A model generated the notes under the pieces. That model saw nothing but the letters and a program-made list of their open reading frames with translations. It did no database searches and was not told where the DNA came from. A program made the translations under genes and the position numbers. A stretch of 20,977 nucleotides of DNA from Bordetella parapertussis (GTDB lineage: Bacteria > Pseudomonadota > Gammaproteobacteria > Burkholderiales > Burkholderiaceae_C). The stretch spans positions 1 to 20,977 of the forward strand of contig CAMATW010000042.1 in assembly GCA_945861305.1 (NCBI GenBank), written 5' to 3'. This document shows positions 15,060-20,977 of the stretch, in pieces (the stretch's first letter is position 1; each line of letters starts with the position of its first letter).

Positions 15060-15965
15060 ATGTCTAAACCAGTGATCGGGTTTATCGGTGTGGGTTTCAT
15101 GGGTGCAGGCATGGCCAAAAACTTGGTGAGCAAGGGCTACCCACTGGTCATTATGGGTAATAAAAACCGCGAACCTTTAGAGCGACTGAAAGCATTGGGT
15201 GCAACAGAAGTTAGTTCTGCCAAAGAGCTGGCACATCAGTGCGACATGGTTCACCTTTGTGTGACAGGGTCTCCTCAGGTCGAGTCTTTGATGAACGGAC
15301 CCCACGGCATTTTTGCGAGTGGCAAAAAGGGGCTCATTGTCATCGATTGCTCAACCTCCAACCCTGTTTCCACCAAGCAACTCGCAGAAACTGCCAAAGC
15401 ACAAGACATGCATTTCATCGATGCACCTTTGGGCCGTACACCCGTGGAAGCAGAAGCCGGAACCTTGGACGCCATGGTGGGAGCGGACGACGCTGTGTTT
15501 GCCAAGGTCAAACCCGTCATTGAATGTTGGGCAGCCAACATCGTGCATCTGGGCCCTGTGGGTTTGGGTCACACCATGAAGTTGGTGAACAACTTTTTGG
15601 CCATGGGCTATGCCGCCTTGTTCTCAGAGGCACTGTCTATTGCTCGGAAATCAGGTTTGAGCAAAGAACAGTTTCATGCCGTGATTGGATCGGGCAGGAT
15701 GCGCAGCCCTTTTTACGATACCTTCATGAAGTGGACCATAGACGGTGACCGCAATGCGCACAAGTTCACCATCAGCAATGCCCACAAGGATATGCGCTAC
15801 ATGGCAAGCTTGGCCAATGAAATCGGAGCGCTGGCACCCATTCAGGCCATGGTGAAAAACTCTTTTGCCGCCATGGAGGCGCAGGGTGAGGGGCAGTTGT
15901 TTGTCCCCATGCTGGCAGATTTTGTGGCGGAGCAAAACGGCTTAGACCCATCGCATCAGCGCTAG
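15060..15965 (+). CDS. NAD(P)-dependent beta-hydroxyacid dehydrogenase (3-hydroxyisobutyrate dehydrogenase family)
   Basis: 301-residue cytoplasmic oxidoreductase interconverting a hydroxy acid and a semialdehyde or keto acid. The N-terminal Rossmann fold begins GFIGVGFMGAGMA (7-19). The catalytic Lys174 lies in GLGHTMKLVNNFL. The substrate loop reads DAPLGRTPVEAEAGTL (from Asp121) instead of the DAPVSGG form of classic 3-hydroxyisobutyrate and tartronate-semialdehyde enzymes, so it belongs to a subgroup whose substrate I cannot name. AAGGA precedes the ATG by about 7 bases. It follows the terminator of the molybdenum hydroxylase operon and so probably has its own promoter, although none is clear in the 24 bases between. 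It may process a downstream intermediate of the same pathway. Confidence 0.9.
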   Translation: MSKPVIGFIGVGFMGAGMAKNLVSKGYPLVIMGNKNREPLERLKALGATEVSSAKELAHQCDMVHLCVTGSPQVESLMNGPHGIFASGKKGLIVIDCSTSNPVSTKQLAETAKAQDMHFIDAPLGRTPVEAEAGTLDAMVGADDAVFAKVKPVIECWAANIVHLGPVGLGHTMKLVNNFLAMGYAALFSEALSIARKSGLSKEQFHAVIGSGRMRSPFYDTFMKWTIDGDRNAHKFTISNAHKDMRYMASLANEIGALAPIQAMVKNSFAAMEAQGEGQLFVPMLADFVAEQNGLDPSHQR

Positions 15966-15968
15966 GCG

Positions 15969-15996
15969 AAAAAAAAGCACCTCAAAGATTGAGGTG
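15969..15996 (-). terminator. Rho-independent terminator of the SBP-cytochrome gene
   Basis: A 7-bp stem (CACCTCA/TGAGGTG) with a 5-base loop is followed on the minus strand by C and eight T residues. On the plus strand it is not followed by T, so it serves the minus-strand gene, 23 bases past its stop codon. Confidence 0.85.
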
Positions 15997-16018
15997 GTCT
16001 AAAAAACAGTTTGTAAAT

Positions 16019-17179
16019 TTATTTCTTTTGGACAGTACCTAAGAAATCGATGATGCTTTTGATTTCTTCATCGGGAATGATGCCACTCCATGTGGGCATG
16101 CCTAAGTCAGGGCGTCCTTTGGTGATGGTGGTGAAAGCCACATCTTTCCAATCGTCCTTGTAGCGGATGGTGAGCTTACGCAAATCGCGCTCCATCACAG
16201 GAGAAGCTCCGTTGGCGCCATGACAATGCGAACACTTGTTATTGAACACCGACTTGGCTTCATCCGGGCTTAATGACGCATTTGCCACCAGCCATTCAGG
16301 TTTTTGGGCTTCTTTCATGCCCACACGCACAAAGCCCGACTTGGCGGTTGGCAGCTTTTGTGCTGTTAAGGTACTTAAAGAATTCAGAGGTGCCTTGGTG
16401 GTGAGCGCCAAATCGATGGGTGACTGTGTGGGGAAGCCATATTTCACAACCAATTTGCCAATTTCAGGTTGCAAATCTTGCAAAGCTTGGTTGATCTGGT
16501 CTTTCAGGCCAGGCTTGGACTTAGAAACAGCCACAGCCACTTGACCCGTCAAGCTATCCCCTCGCACGGGTAAAACTTGCCAGCGGCTATTGAACAGCTT
16601 GAGGTTGTCAAAGCCAGCACTGGGACCCCACATCAAGGCCAAATCCACTTCACCTTTGTCGAGGGCTTCAAACATTTGCTCATGGGTGCGGAAAGTGTTC
16701 CATGTGTAGCCTTCACGCGTAGCCAATAAAATTTGCGGGGGCGAACCGTACATCACGCCCACACGTTTTCCTTTGAGGTCAGCCAAACCAGTGAACGTCT
16801 GACCTAAGGGTGCAACGATGGCGTAGCTAAGGTCCAGGAAGGCATTGCTTTTGTCAACGCCTTTGACACGGTAGGCAGCGTCAGCAGGCAAAGCAAAGTA
16901 AGCGTCACAACCTTCCATGGTGTTGCGCAATGCGCGGCGTTGGTTGAATGACAACCACCACACATATTCCACTGTGGTACCCAGTCGTTTGCCCACCATT
17001 TCAGCCAACTCTATGTACAAACCTTTATCGGGACCTTCAGACTTGCTAAAGGGCAGGTTGTCAGGGTCGGAACACACACGCAGAGGTTCGGCCGCAAATG
17101 CTGATGAAGCAAATGTCGCCATCACGAACGCCACTGTTGCCAGTCGAGAACGTGTTGAACCCAAACTCAGCTTGAACAT
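16019..17179 (-). CDS. XoxJ/MxaJ-like periplasmic binding protein fused to a cytochrome c domain
   Basis: 386-residue exported protein with a signal peptide (1-30, SSAFAA). Residues about 32-255 are a solute-binding fold of the MxaJ/XoxJ type, starting LRVCSDPDNLPFS, with Cys36 and Cys91 (EGCDAY) likely paired by disulfide. Residues about 300-384 are a class I cytochrome c domain: haem attachment CSHCH (316-320) and the axial ligand Met361 in GMPTW. In methanol-dehydrogenase operons the binding protein (XoxJ) and the cytochrome acceptor (XoxG) are normally separate genes. Here one chain could both assist and oxidise the PQQ enzyme encoded just upstream. CGGAG lies about 7 bases before the ATG. 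A terminator separates it from the dehydrogenase gene, so expression could be lower or independent. Confidence 0.9.
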   Translation of the reverse strand: MFKLSLGSTRSRLATVAFVMATFASSAFAAEPLRVCSDPDNLPFSKSEGPDKGLYIELAEMVGKRLGTTVEYVWWLSFNQRRALRNTMEGCDAYFALPADAAYRVKGVDKSNAFLDLSYAIVAPLGQTFTGLADLKGKRVGVMYGSPPQILLATREGYTWNTFRTHEQMFEALDKGEVDLALMWGPSAGFDNLKLFNSRWQVLPVRGDSLTGQVAVAVSKSKPGLKDQINQALQDLQPEIGKLVVKYGFPTQSPIDLALTTKAPLNSLSTLTAQKLPTAKSGFVRVGMKEAQKPEWLVANASLSPDEAKSVFNNKCSHCHGANGASPVMERDLRKLTIRYKDDWKDVAFTTITKGRPDLGMPTWSGIIPDEEIKSIIDFLGTVQKK

Positions 17180-17259
17180 GAAAAATCTCCGTGAAATTTA
17201 AAGTTGATACTTTGAAAAAACTGATTTGTCACAGCACTTTCAAGGTAAACCCCGTCTAG

Positions 17260-17286
17260 AAAAAAACACCGCCCCGAAGGGCGGTG
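17260..17286 (-). terminator. Rho-independent terminator after the second PQQ dehydrogenase gene
   Basis: On the minus strand an 8-bp GC-rich stem (CACCGCCC/GGGCGGTG) with a stable 4-base TTCG loop is followed by a run of seven T residues. It lies 19 bases after the stop codon and before the SBP-cytochrome gene. Confidence 0.92.
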
Positions 17287-17304
17287 CCAAGATCACATAT
17301 GAGA

Positions 17305-18984
17305 TCAGTTCAAAGAAAACACAAACAAGGTGCCGCCTTCAGGGCTGGCAGCAACCATTTTTTCACCCAAAGCGCCGAAGAAAGCAGGAATTGACTGTGT
17401 ACGGCCAGAGACGACTGCCAAATACTGTTTGCCGTCCAAGGTATAAGTCATGGGGGCAGCAGAAATGCCAGAGCCAGTGTTGAATTTCCACAGTTCTTTA
17501 CCAGTTTTGGCATCCATGGCGCGGAAAGCACCTTTGATGTCACCCGCAAAGACCAGGCCGGTAGAGGTGGTCATCGTGCCACCGTTGAAAGGGAGTTCTT
17601 CCTTGTTGAACCAGACTTCTTTTTGTGCAACGGGATCCCAAGCTTTCAAACCGCCGCCGTGGCCACCAGGGCCCATTTTGCCGAGGTCAAAGTTCACGCC
17701 CAAATAAAACTGGCCGCGTTTGTACTCTTCTTGAACACCTTCCAAGTCCATGCACAGGTTGATGGTGGGTATGTACACCAAGCCAGTTTTAGGGTTGTAA
17801 GACATGGGCATCCAGTTTTTGCCGCCGATCAAGTTGGGGCAAATGTCTTTGGCCCATTTTTTCATCTGGGGACGCTTGACGTTACCAGCGGTTTCGATGG
17901 GTGCGCCAGTTTTGAGGTCAATGCCAGTGGCCCAGTTCACACCGTTGACGAACTGCTTGGCAGAGATTAACTTGCCGTTGGCACGGTCGATCACATAGAA
18001 GAAACCGTTACGGTTGGCTTGCATGATGACAGGCACTTTTTTGCCGTCAACAGGCAGGTCAGCAAACACGAGTTCGTTCACACCGTCGTAGTCCCATGCA
18101 TCATGGGGTGTGAACTGGTAGTGCCAAACGATGTTGCCGGTGTCAGGGTTCATAGCCACCACTGAAGCACTGTACAAGTTGGTGAACTTGCCAACGTCAG
18201 AGGAGTCATTGCCACGAACAATAGCAGACCAGGGAGCTGGGTTGCTGGTGCCGTAGTACACAAGGTTCAACTTGGCATCGTAGGATCCAATGAACCAAGC
18301 AGCGCCACCGCCTGTTTTGGCAGAGTCACCTTTCCAGGTGTCAGCATGTTTTTCATTGCCCATTGGCACGGTGTGGGTACGCCACACTTCCTTGCCAGTA
18401 GCTTGGTCTAGTGCAACCAAGGCACCACGCACACCGTATTCACCGCCGCCGAAACCAGTGATGACCAGGTTTTTTACCAATGTAGGGGGTGAGGTGATGA
18501 CTGAACCTTGGGTGTAGTCAACCACTTTGGTCGTCCAGATTTCTTTGCCCGACTTGGCGTCAAGTGCAGTCACTTGTGAGTCGAGGCGGCCAAAGAAAAT
18601 CTTGCCATCGTTGTAAGAAACACCGCGGCTGTTGACGTCGCAGCAAGCGTATTGATCAATCGCTTTGGGCATTTCGGGAGAGTATTTCCACTTGACTTCA
18701 CCGGTTTTTGCATTCACAGCAAAAACGTTTTTGGGTCCGAATGAAGAAGTCACATACAGGGTATCGCCCACCAAAATAGGGGTCGATTCTTGCGAACGGT
18801 TGGTGCCCAATTGCAACGCCCATTTAACGGTCAACTTGTTGACGTTGGCTGGTGTGATTTGAGATGCTTGGCTGTAACGCTGATTACCTTCGTCACCGCC
18901 GTAAATCGGCCAATTTTGTGCGCTTGCCAGTGAGGCAGCGCCCAAGGCGGCAGCCATGGCAACTGATTTAAACAAAAGTTTCAT
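17305..18984 (-). CDS. PQQ-dependent alcohol dehydrogenase, lanthanide-type (XoxF/ExaF-like)
   Basis: 559-residue periplasmic quinoprotein. I chose the ATG at 18984, with GAAGGA 6 bases upstream and a clean signal peptide (MKLLFK... to ASAQ). The frame continues upstream to 19071, but that part overlaps the promoter. The vicinal Cys114-Cys115 pair (YACCDVNSRGV) that contacts PQQ is present. Metal/PQQ ligands are Glu182, Asn248 and catalytic Asp298. Asp300 (DAWDYD) is the extra acid that distinguishes lanthanide-dependent enzymes from calcium ones. Cys382 and Cys411 form the second family disulfide. Tryptophan-docking repeats are seen throughout. The fused SBP-cytochrome gene downstream completes a xoxFGJ-like set. 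The alcohol substrate is not determined by sequence; methanol, ethanol or other primary alcohols are possible. Confidence 0.94.
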   Translation of the reverse strand: MKLLFKSVAMAAALGAASLASAQNWPIYGGDEGNQRYSQASQITPANVNKLTVKWALQLGTNRSQESTPILVGDTLYVTSSFGPKNVFAVNAKTGEVKWKYSPEMPKAIDQYACCDVNSRGVSYNDGKIFFGRLDSQVTALDAKSGKEIWTTKVVDYTQGSVITSPPTLVKNLVITGFGGGEYGVRGALVALDQATGKEVWRTHTVPMGNEKHADTWKGDSAKTGGGAAWFIGSYDAKLNLVYYGTSNPAPWSAIVRGNDSSDVGKFTNLYSASVVAMNPDTGNIVWHYQFTPHDAWDYDGVNELVFADLPVDGKKVPVIMQANRNGFFYVIDRANGKLISAKQFVNGVNWATGIDLKTGAPIETAGNVKRPQMKKWAKDICPNLIGGKNWMPMSYNPKTGLVYIPTINLCMDLEGVQEEYKRGQFYLGVNFDLGKMGPGGHGGGLKAWDPVAQKEVWFNKEELPFNGGTMTTSTGLVFAGDIKGAFRAMDAKTGKELWKFNTGSGISAAPMTYTLDGKQYLAVVSGRTQSIPAFFGALGEKMVAASPEGGTLFVFSLN

Positions 18985-19049
18985 ACAAAATCCTTCAGGG
19001 TTAAATAAAAAACAACAGAAATTTACTAACTTAGATATTTTCAAAGAGT

Positions 19050-19086
19050 TGTATAGAACATGAACTAGCAAAAACCCTAGTTGGGG
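19050..19086 (-). promoter_or_regulatory. promoter of the second PQQ dehydrogenase gene with a CTAGGG box
   Basis: On the minus strand CCCCAACTAGGG (19086-19075) lies over the -35 position and TATACA (19055-19050) is a good -10. Distance from TAGG to the -10 is 24 bases, matching 23 and 25 at the TonB receptor and molybdenum hydroxylase promoters. The untranslated leader would be about 60 bases. Confidence 0.55.
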
Positions 19087-19147
19087 TATTTAATTTAAGG
19101 AATTTCTCAAAAAGAAACAAGCCTGACTTTCCGATGTAAGAAAGCCC

Positions 19148-19166
19148 CAAGCTATAAGCCAGCTTG
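19148..19166 (-). terminator. weak hairpin after the lipoprotein gene
   Basis: A 6-bp stem (CAAGCT/AGCTTG) with a 7-base loop lies just past the stop codon of the three-gene envelope operon. On the minus strand it is followed by GGGGCTTTCTT rather than a clean T run, so its role as a terminator is doubtful. Confidence 0.3.
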
Positions 19167-19173
19167 AAATCAG

Positions 19174-19893
19174 TTAGGGCGTGAAATCGGTAAGCCGCAT
19201 GCGCATTCGCCCGCCCTGAAAAAATTGGGCTGTGGTGGGTTCATCGCGTTCGAATTGCACCAAACCCACGCCCGGGCAATACCACTCCCTTGTCAGCAGG
19301 GGGGTTGGTTTATAGGTACGGCCATCGTCATGCCAAAGCATCATCTCCATTTGCCCGTCCACACGCACACATTGCTCAAAGCGACCTGCTGGCGTGTCCA
19401 AGGACACATCTTTGGCAGCGACAGCGTAAGTCATGGGAATGCTTTTGTATTTATCCACATAACGCATTTCAGCCGGTGACTCGTTGCGGCGGCGTAAAAA
19501 ATAAGGCAGGGTGTTGTGCTTCCATTGGGCGCCTATAGCTACATCGCTGGGCAAAACCTGGCGTGGTTCCTCATCCATCACGGCTTGCTCTTGCAAGGGG
19601 GACTTCATCGCCACCCTTTGCACACCTTTGGCAGCGAACTGAAACCAGTATTCATGGCCATTGCTGCTGCGTCGCAGCCAAGCGGTTGAGCCGTCAGCCA
19701 AAGAAGCGCTGCCCAAATTATGAAATTCCATTTTTTGCTTGACCGTTTTTCCTTCGGGGTTGTCGTACACCGTTTCAACTTCGTAGGTCCAACGTTTGCC
19801 GGCGCCCAGTGGGAACAAGGGGTTGTCGTTGGCCGGTTTGTCACAAGCGGTGAGAAAAAGCAGGCTGCAAGCAGCAAGAATGAAGCAGCGCAT
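19174..19893 (-). CDS. predicted lipoprotein of unknown function
   Basis: 239 residues with a lipoprotein signal peptide: the lipobox LTAC places the lipidated Cys at 17. The mature part begins with FPLGAGKRWTYEVE and is rich in beta-strand-like segments (for example YEVETVYDNPEGKTVKQKMEF and FEQCVRVDGQMEMMLWHDD). It ends with a motif REWYCPGVGLVQFER, typical of exported proteins that carry such a repeat-like beta domain. I recognise no catalytic motif. It starts 2 bases after the stop of the membrane-protein gene and is the last of a three-gene operon. Its function is unknown. Confidence 0.8.
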   Translation of the reverse strand: MRCFILAACSLLFLTACDKPANDNPLFPLGAGKRWTYEVETVYDNPEGKTVKQKMEFHNLGSASLADGSTAWLRRSSNGHEYWFQFAAKGVQRVAMKSPLQEQAVMDEEPRQVLPSDVAIGAQWKHNTLPYFLRRRNESPAEMRYVDKYKSIPMTYAVAAKDVSLDTPAGRFEQCVRVDGQMEMMLWHDDGRTYKPTPLLTREWYCPGVGLVQFERDEPTTAQFFQGGRMRMRLTDFTP

Positions 19894-19895
19894 GG

Positions 19896-20393
19896 TTATT
19901 TCTCTGGTACTTGGGGTGTGGGGAGGTCGAGTATCTTCACCTCTTGTTCGTCAGTGCCTGGGTTGAGCCAACTCGGACCCTTGCCATTGCCACCCTTGAC
20001 CTCGGCCGTGCCCATTTGCGGCACGCCTTCGCGGCCTTTTTTCATACCGTCGGCGATCTGCTCGTGGAGGACGCGGGTGTAGGGGAGTTGGTAGGCACGC
20101 GGGTGCATCACGCTTTTGCCTTCTTCAATGGGCGTGACCCACATGTACAAAGCGCCAGGAAATTTCCCGCGAGGTTCATCCACGATGGCGGCAATCATCA
20201 CAAAGCGTGGTGGCAAAGCGTCAGTGCTGGGCAAACCCAATAAGGAATGCACACTGGCAAAACCAAAGAAATAAAACCCCGTCACGCCAATGGCCAGCAA
20301 GCCTTTGAGCCAACGTGGCCAGTTTGAATAAACCAAGGCTAATGCCAACAAAAAAGCAAAGATAACAAAGACAAGAATAAAGGTAAGCGACAT
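19896..20393 (-). CDS. small inner-membrane protein of unknown function
   Basis: 165 residues. Two hydrophobic helices (about 3-22 and 30-51, with FYFFGFASVHSLLGLP) anchor it in the membrane, followed by a soluble part of about 110 residues that contains GKFPGALYMWVTP and RAYQLPYTRVLHEQI and ends in a Pro/Gly-rich, low-complexity tail. The soluble part is likely periplasmic, but topology cannot be fixed from sequence. It begins 1 base after the stop of the upstream gene and ends 2 bases before the lipoprotein gene, so the three are translated from one message. I do not recognise the family. Confidence 0.8.
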   Translation of the reverse strand: MSLTFILVFVIFAFLLALALVYSNWPRWLKGLLAIGVTGFYFFGFASVHSLLGLPSTDALPPRFVMIAAIVDEPRGKFPGALYMWVTPIEEGKSVMHPRAYQLPYTRVLHEQIADGMKKGREGVPQMGTAEVKGGNGKGPSWLNPGTDEQEVKILDLPTPQVPEK

Positions 20394-20394
20394 A

Positions 20395-20977
20395 TTAAAA
20401 AGACTTCACAAGAATTTTGGGGATGGTGTTGATATTGTCAACACCGCCAGTGGGCGTGACTGTAAAGCGAGTCATGGTCACCTCTTTGCCGCGGCTCTCC
20501 AGCGTGGCTTGGCCATAGTAAACAACCTCGGCTTTGGGGTTGACCTTGATGACCGACAAAATGGCTTCAACCGGTTGGCCGGTTTTGGGGTCGTTGCGGT
20601 CAATTTCCTTGGTTTCATAGTAGTGGGCATTGACCACGTACTCGCCTGGCACGATGCTGCGAATCGTCACCACTTCTTGGCGCAAAGGGTTGATCACTTT
20701 ATTCCCATTGATCATGATGGTGTTGTTGGAGTTGCCTCGGTCATCGCGGTCTAGGTGCATCAGGTCAGCCTCGCGGTTGCGAAACCAAACGCTCTCTCCC
20801 GAGGGACCTTGCACCCACAAATCCAAATCATTGGGGTTCAAGTCAGGCCACGACAGCGTGATGATGAATTCGGCTTTGGCAGGAATATCGCCTGACTTCA
20901 AAGCCTTGGGGTTCATGGCCAATAACGCAATGATGAAGCAAAACACAAAAGCGATGAGCATGTTGAACAACATGTCG
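20395..20977 (-). CDS. membrane-anchored protein with a YfaP/DUF2135-like domain (5' end outside the window)
   Basis: At least 194 codons, open to the window edge. The codon before the first internal ATG is Asp, and the stretch DMLFNMLIAFVFCFIIALLAM resembles the N-terminal helix of ExbD/MotB-type stator proteins, so the true start is probably further upstream. The helix is followed by a beta-rich domain with LSWPDLNPNDLDLWVQGPSG, IMINGNKVINP and GEYVVNAHYYE. This resembles the YfaP/DUF2135 pattern (a DLDLWV...PSGE strand pair). It is the first visible gene of the three-gene operon. If the stator resemblance holds, an ExbB/MotA-like gene may lie just upstream, outside the window. Confidence 0.75.
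   Translation of the reverse strand, partial: DMLFNMLIAFVFCFIIALLAMNPKALKSGDIPAKAEFIITLSWPDLNPNDLDLWVQGPSGESVWFRNREADLMHLDRDDRGNSNNTIMINGNKVINPLRQEVVTIRSIVPGEYVVNAHYYETKEIDRNDPKTGQPVEAILSVIKVNPKAEVVYYGQATLESRGKEVTMTRFTVTPTGGVDNINTIPKILVKSF

Noticed and set aside
18985..19071. N-terminal extension of the second PQQ dehydrogenase
   Set aside because: It has no ribosome-binding site, overlaps the predicted promoter and would bury a normal signal peptide; the ATG at 18984 has GAAGGA at good spacing.

Overview
The window looks like the chromosome of a betaproteobacterium, most likely a Burkholderiales/Comamonadaceae-type bacterium with moderate GC content. This rests on the gene repertoire (gloB, FCD-type GntR regulator, several PQQ dehydrogenases, IorAB-type molybdenum hydroxylase) and on protein style. 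I could not run a search, so it is inference. The region is a catabolic cluster for periplasmic alcohol/aldehyde oxidation feeding a cytoplasmic acyl-CoA route, flanked by housekeeping genes.

Layout. 1-30 is the first codons of a divergent exported protein. 121-912 is gloB (glyoxalase II). 1573-917 and 3331-1595 (minus) form an operon of a ThDP-dependent 2-hydroxyacyl-CoA lyase/oxalyl-CoA decarboxylase-like enzyme followed by a GntR/FadR-family regulator. Divergent from it is an acyl-CoA synthetase (3414-5006). A small exported HExxH protein follows on the minus strand (5544-4999). Next is a two-gene operon (minus): a Tat-exported Rieske protein and a PQQ alcohol dehydrogenase (8023-5657). 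A NarL/UhpB-type two-component pair (8184-9733, plus) is divergent from it. A TonB-dependent receptor (12090-9730, minus) is divergent from a periplasmic two-subunit molybdenum hydroxylase (12322-14945, plus). A beta-hydroxyacid dehydrogenase (15060-15965) comes next. Then (minus) come a second PQQ dehydrogenase (18984-17305) and, downstream of it, a XoxJ-like binding protein fused to a cytochrome c domain (17179-16019). The right edge is a tight three-gene operon of envelope proteins of unknown role (20977-19174, minus).

How it may work together. Both PQQ dehydrogenases carry the extra Asp two residues after the catalytic Asp that marks lanthanide-dependent enzymes. Alcohols would be oxidised in the periplasm by the two quinoproteins, with electrons passing to the Rieske protein or to the fused SBP-cytochrome. 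Aldehydes could be oxidised by the Tat-exported molybdenum hydroxylase. The acids could then be activated by the CoA ligase and, if they are 2-hydroxy acids, cleaved by the ThDP enzyme.

Two regulatory signatures are visible. First, a perfect 20-bp palindrome inside a conserved 41-bp composite element occurs exactly twice, before the ligase/lyase-GntR pair and before the Rieske-PQQ operon, so the local GntR protein probably controls both. Second, CTAGG-type boxes sit over the -35 region of three other promoters (TonB receptor, molybdenum hydroxylase, second PQQ dehydrogenase). They are candidates for the local LuxR-type response regulator. The cluster therefore seems to contain two interleaved regulons.
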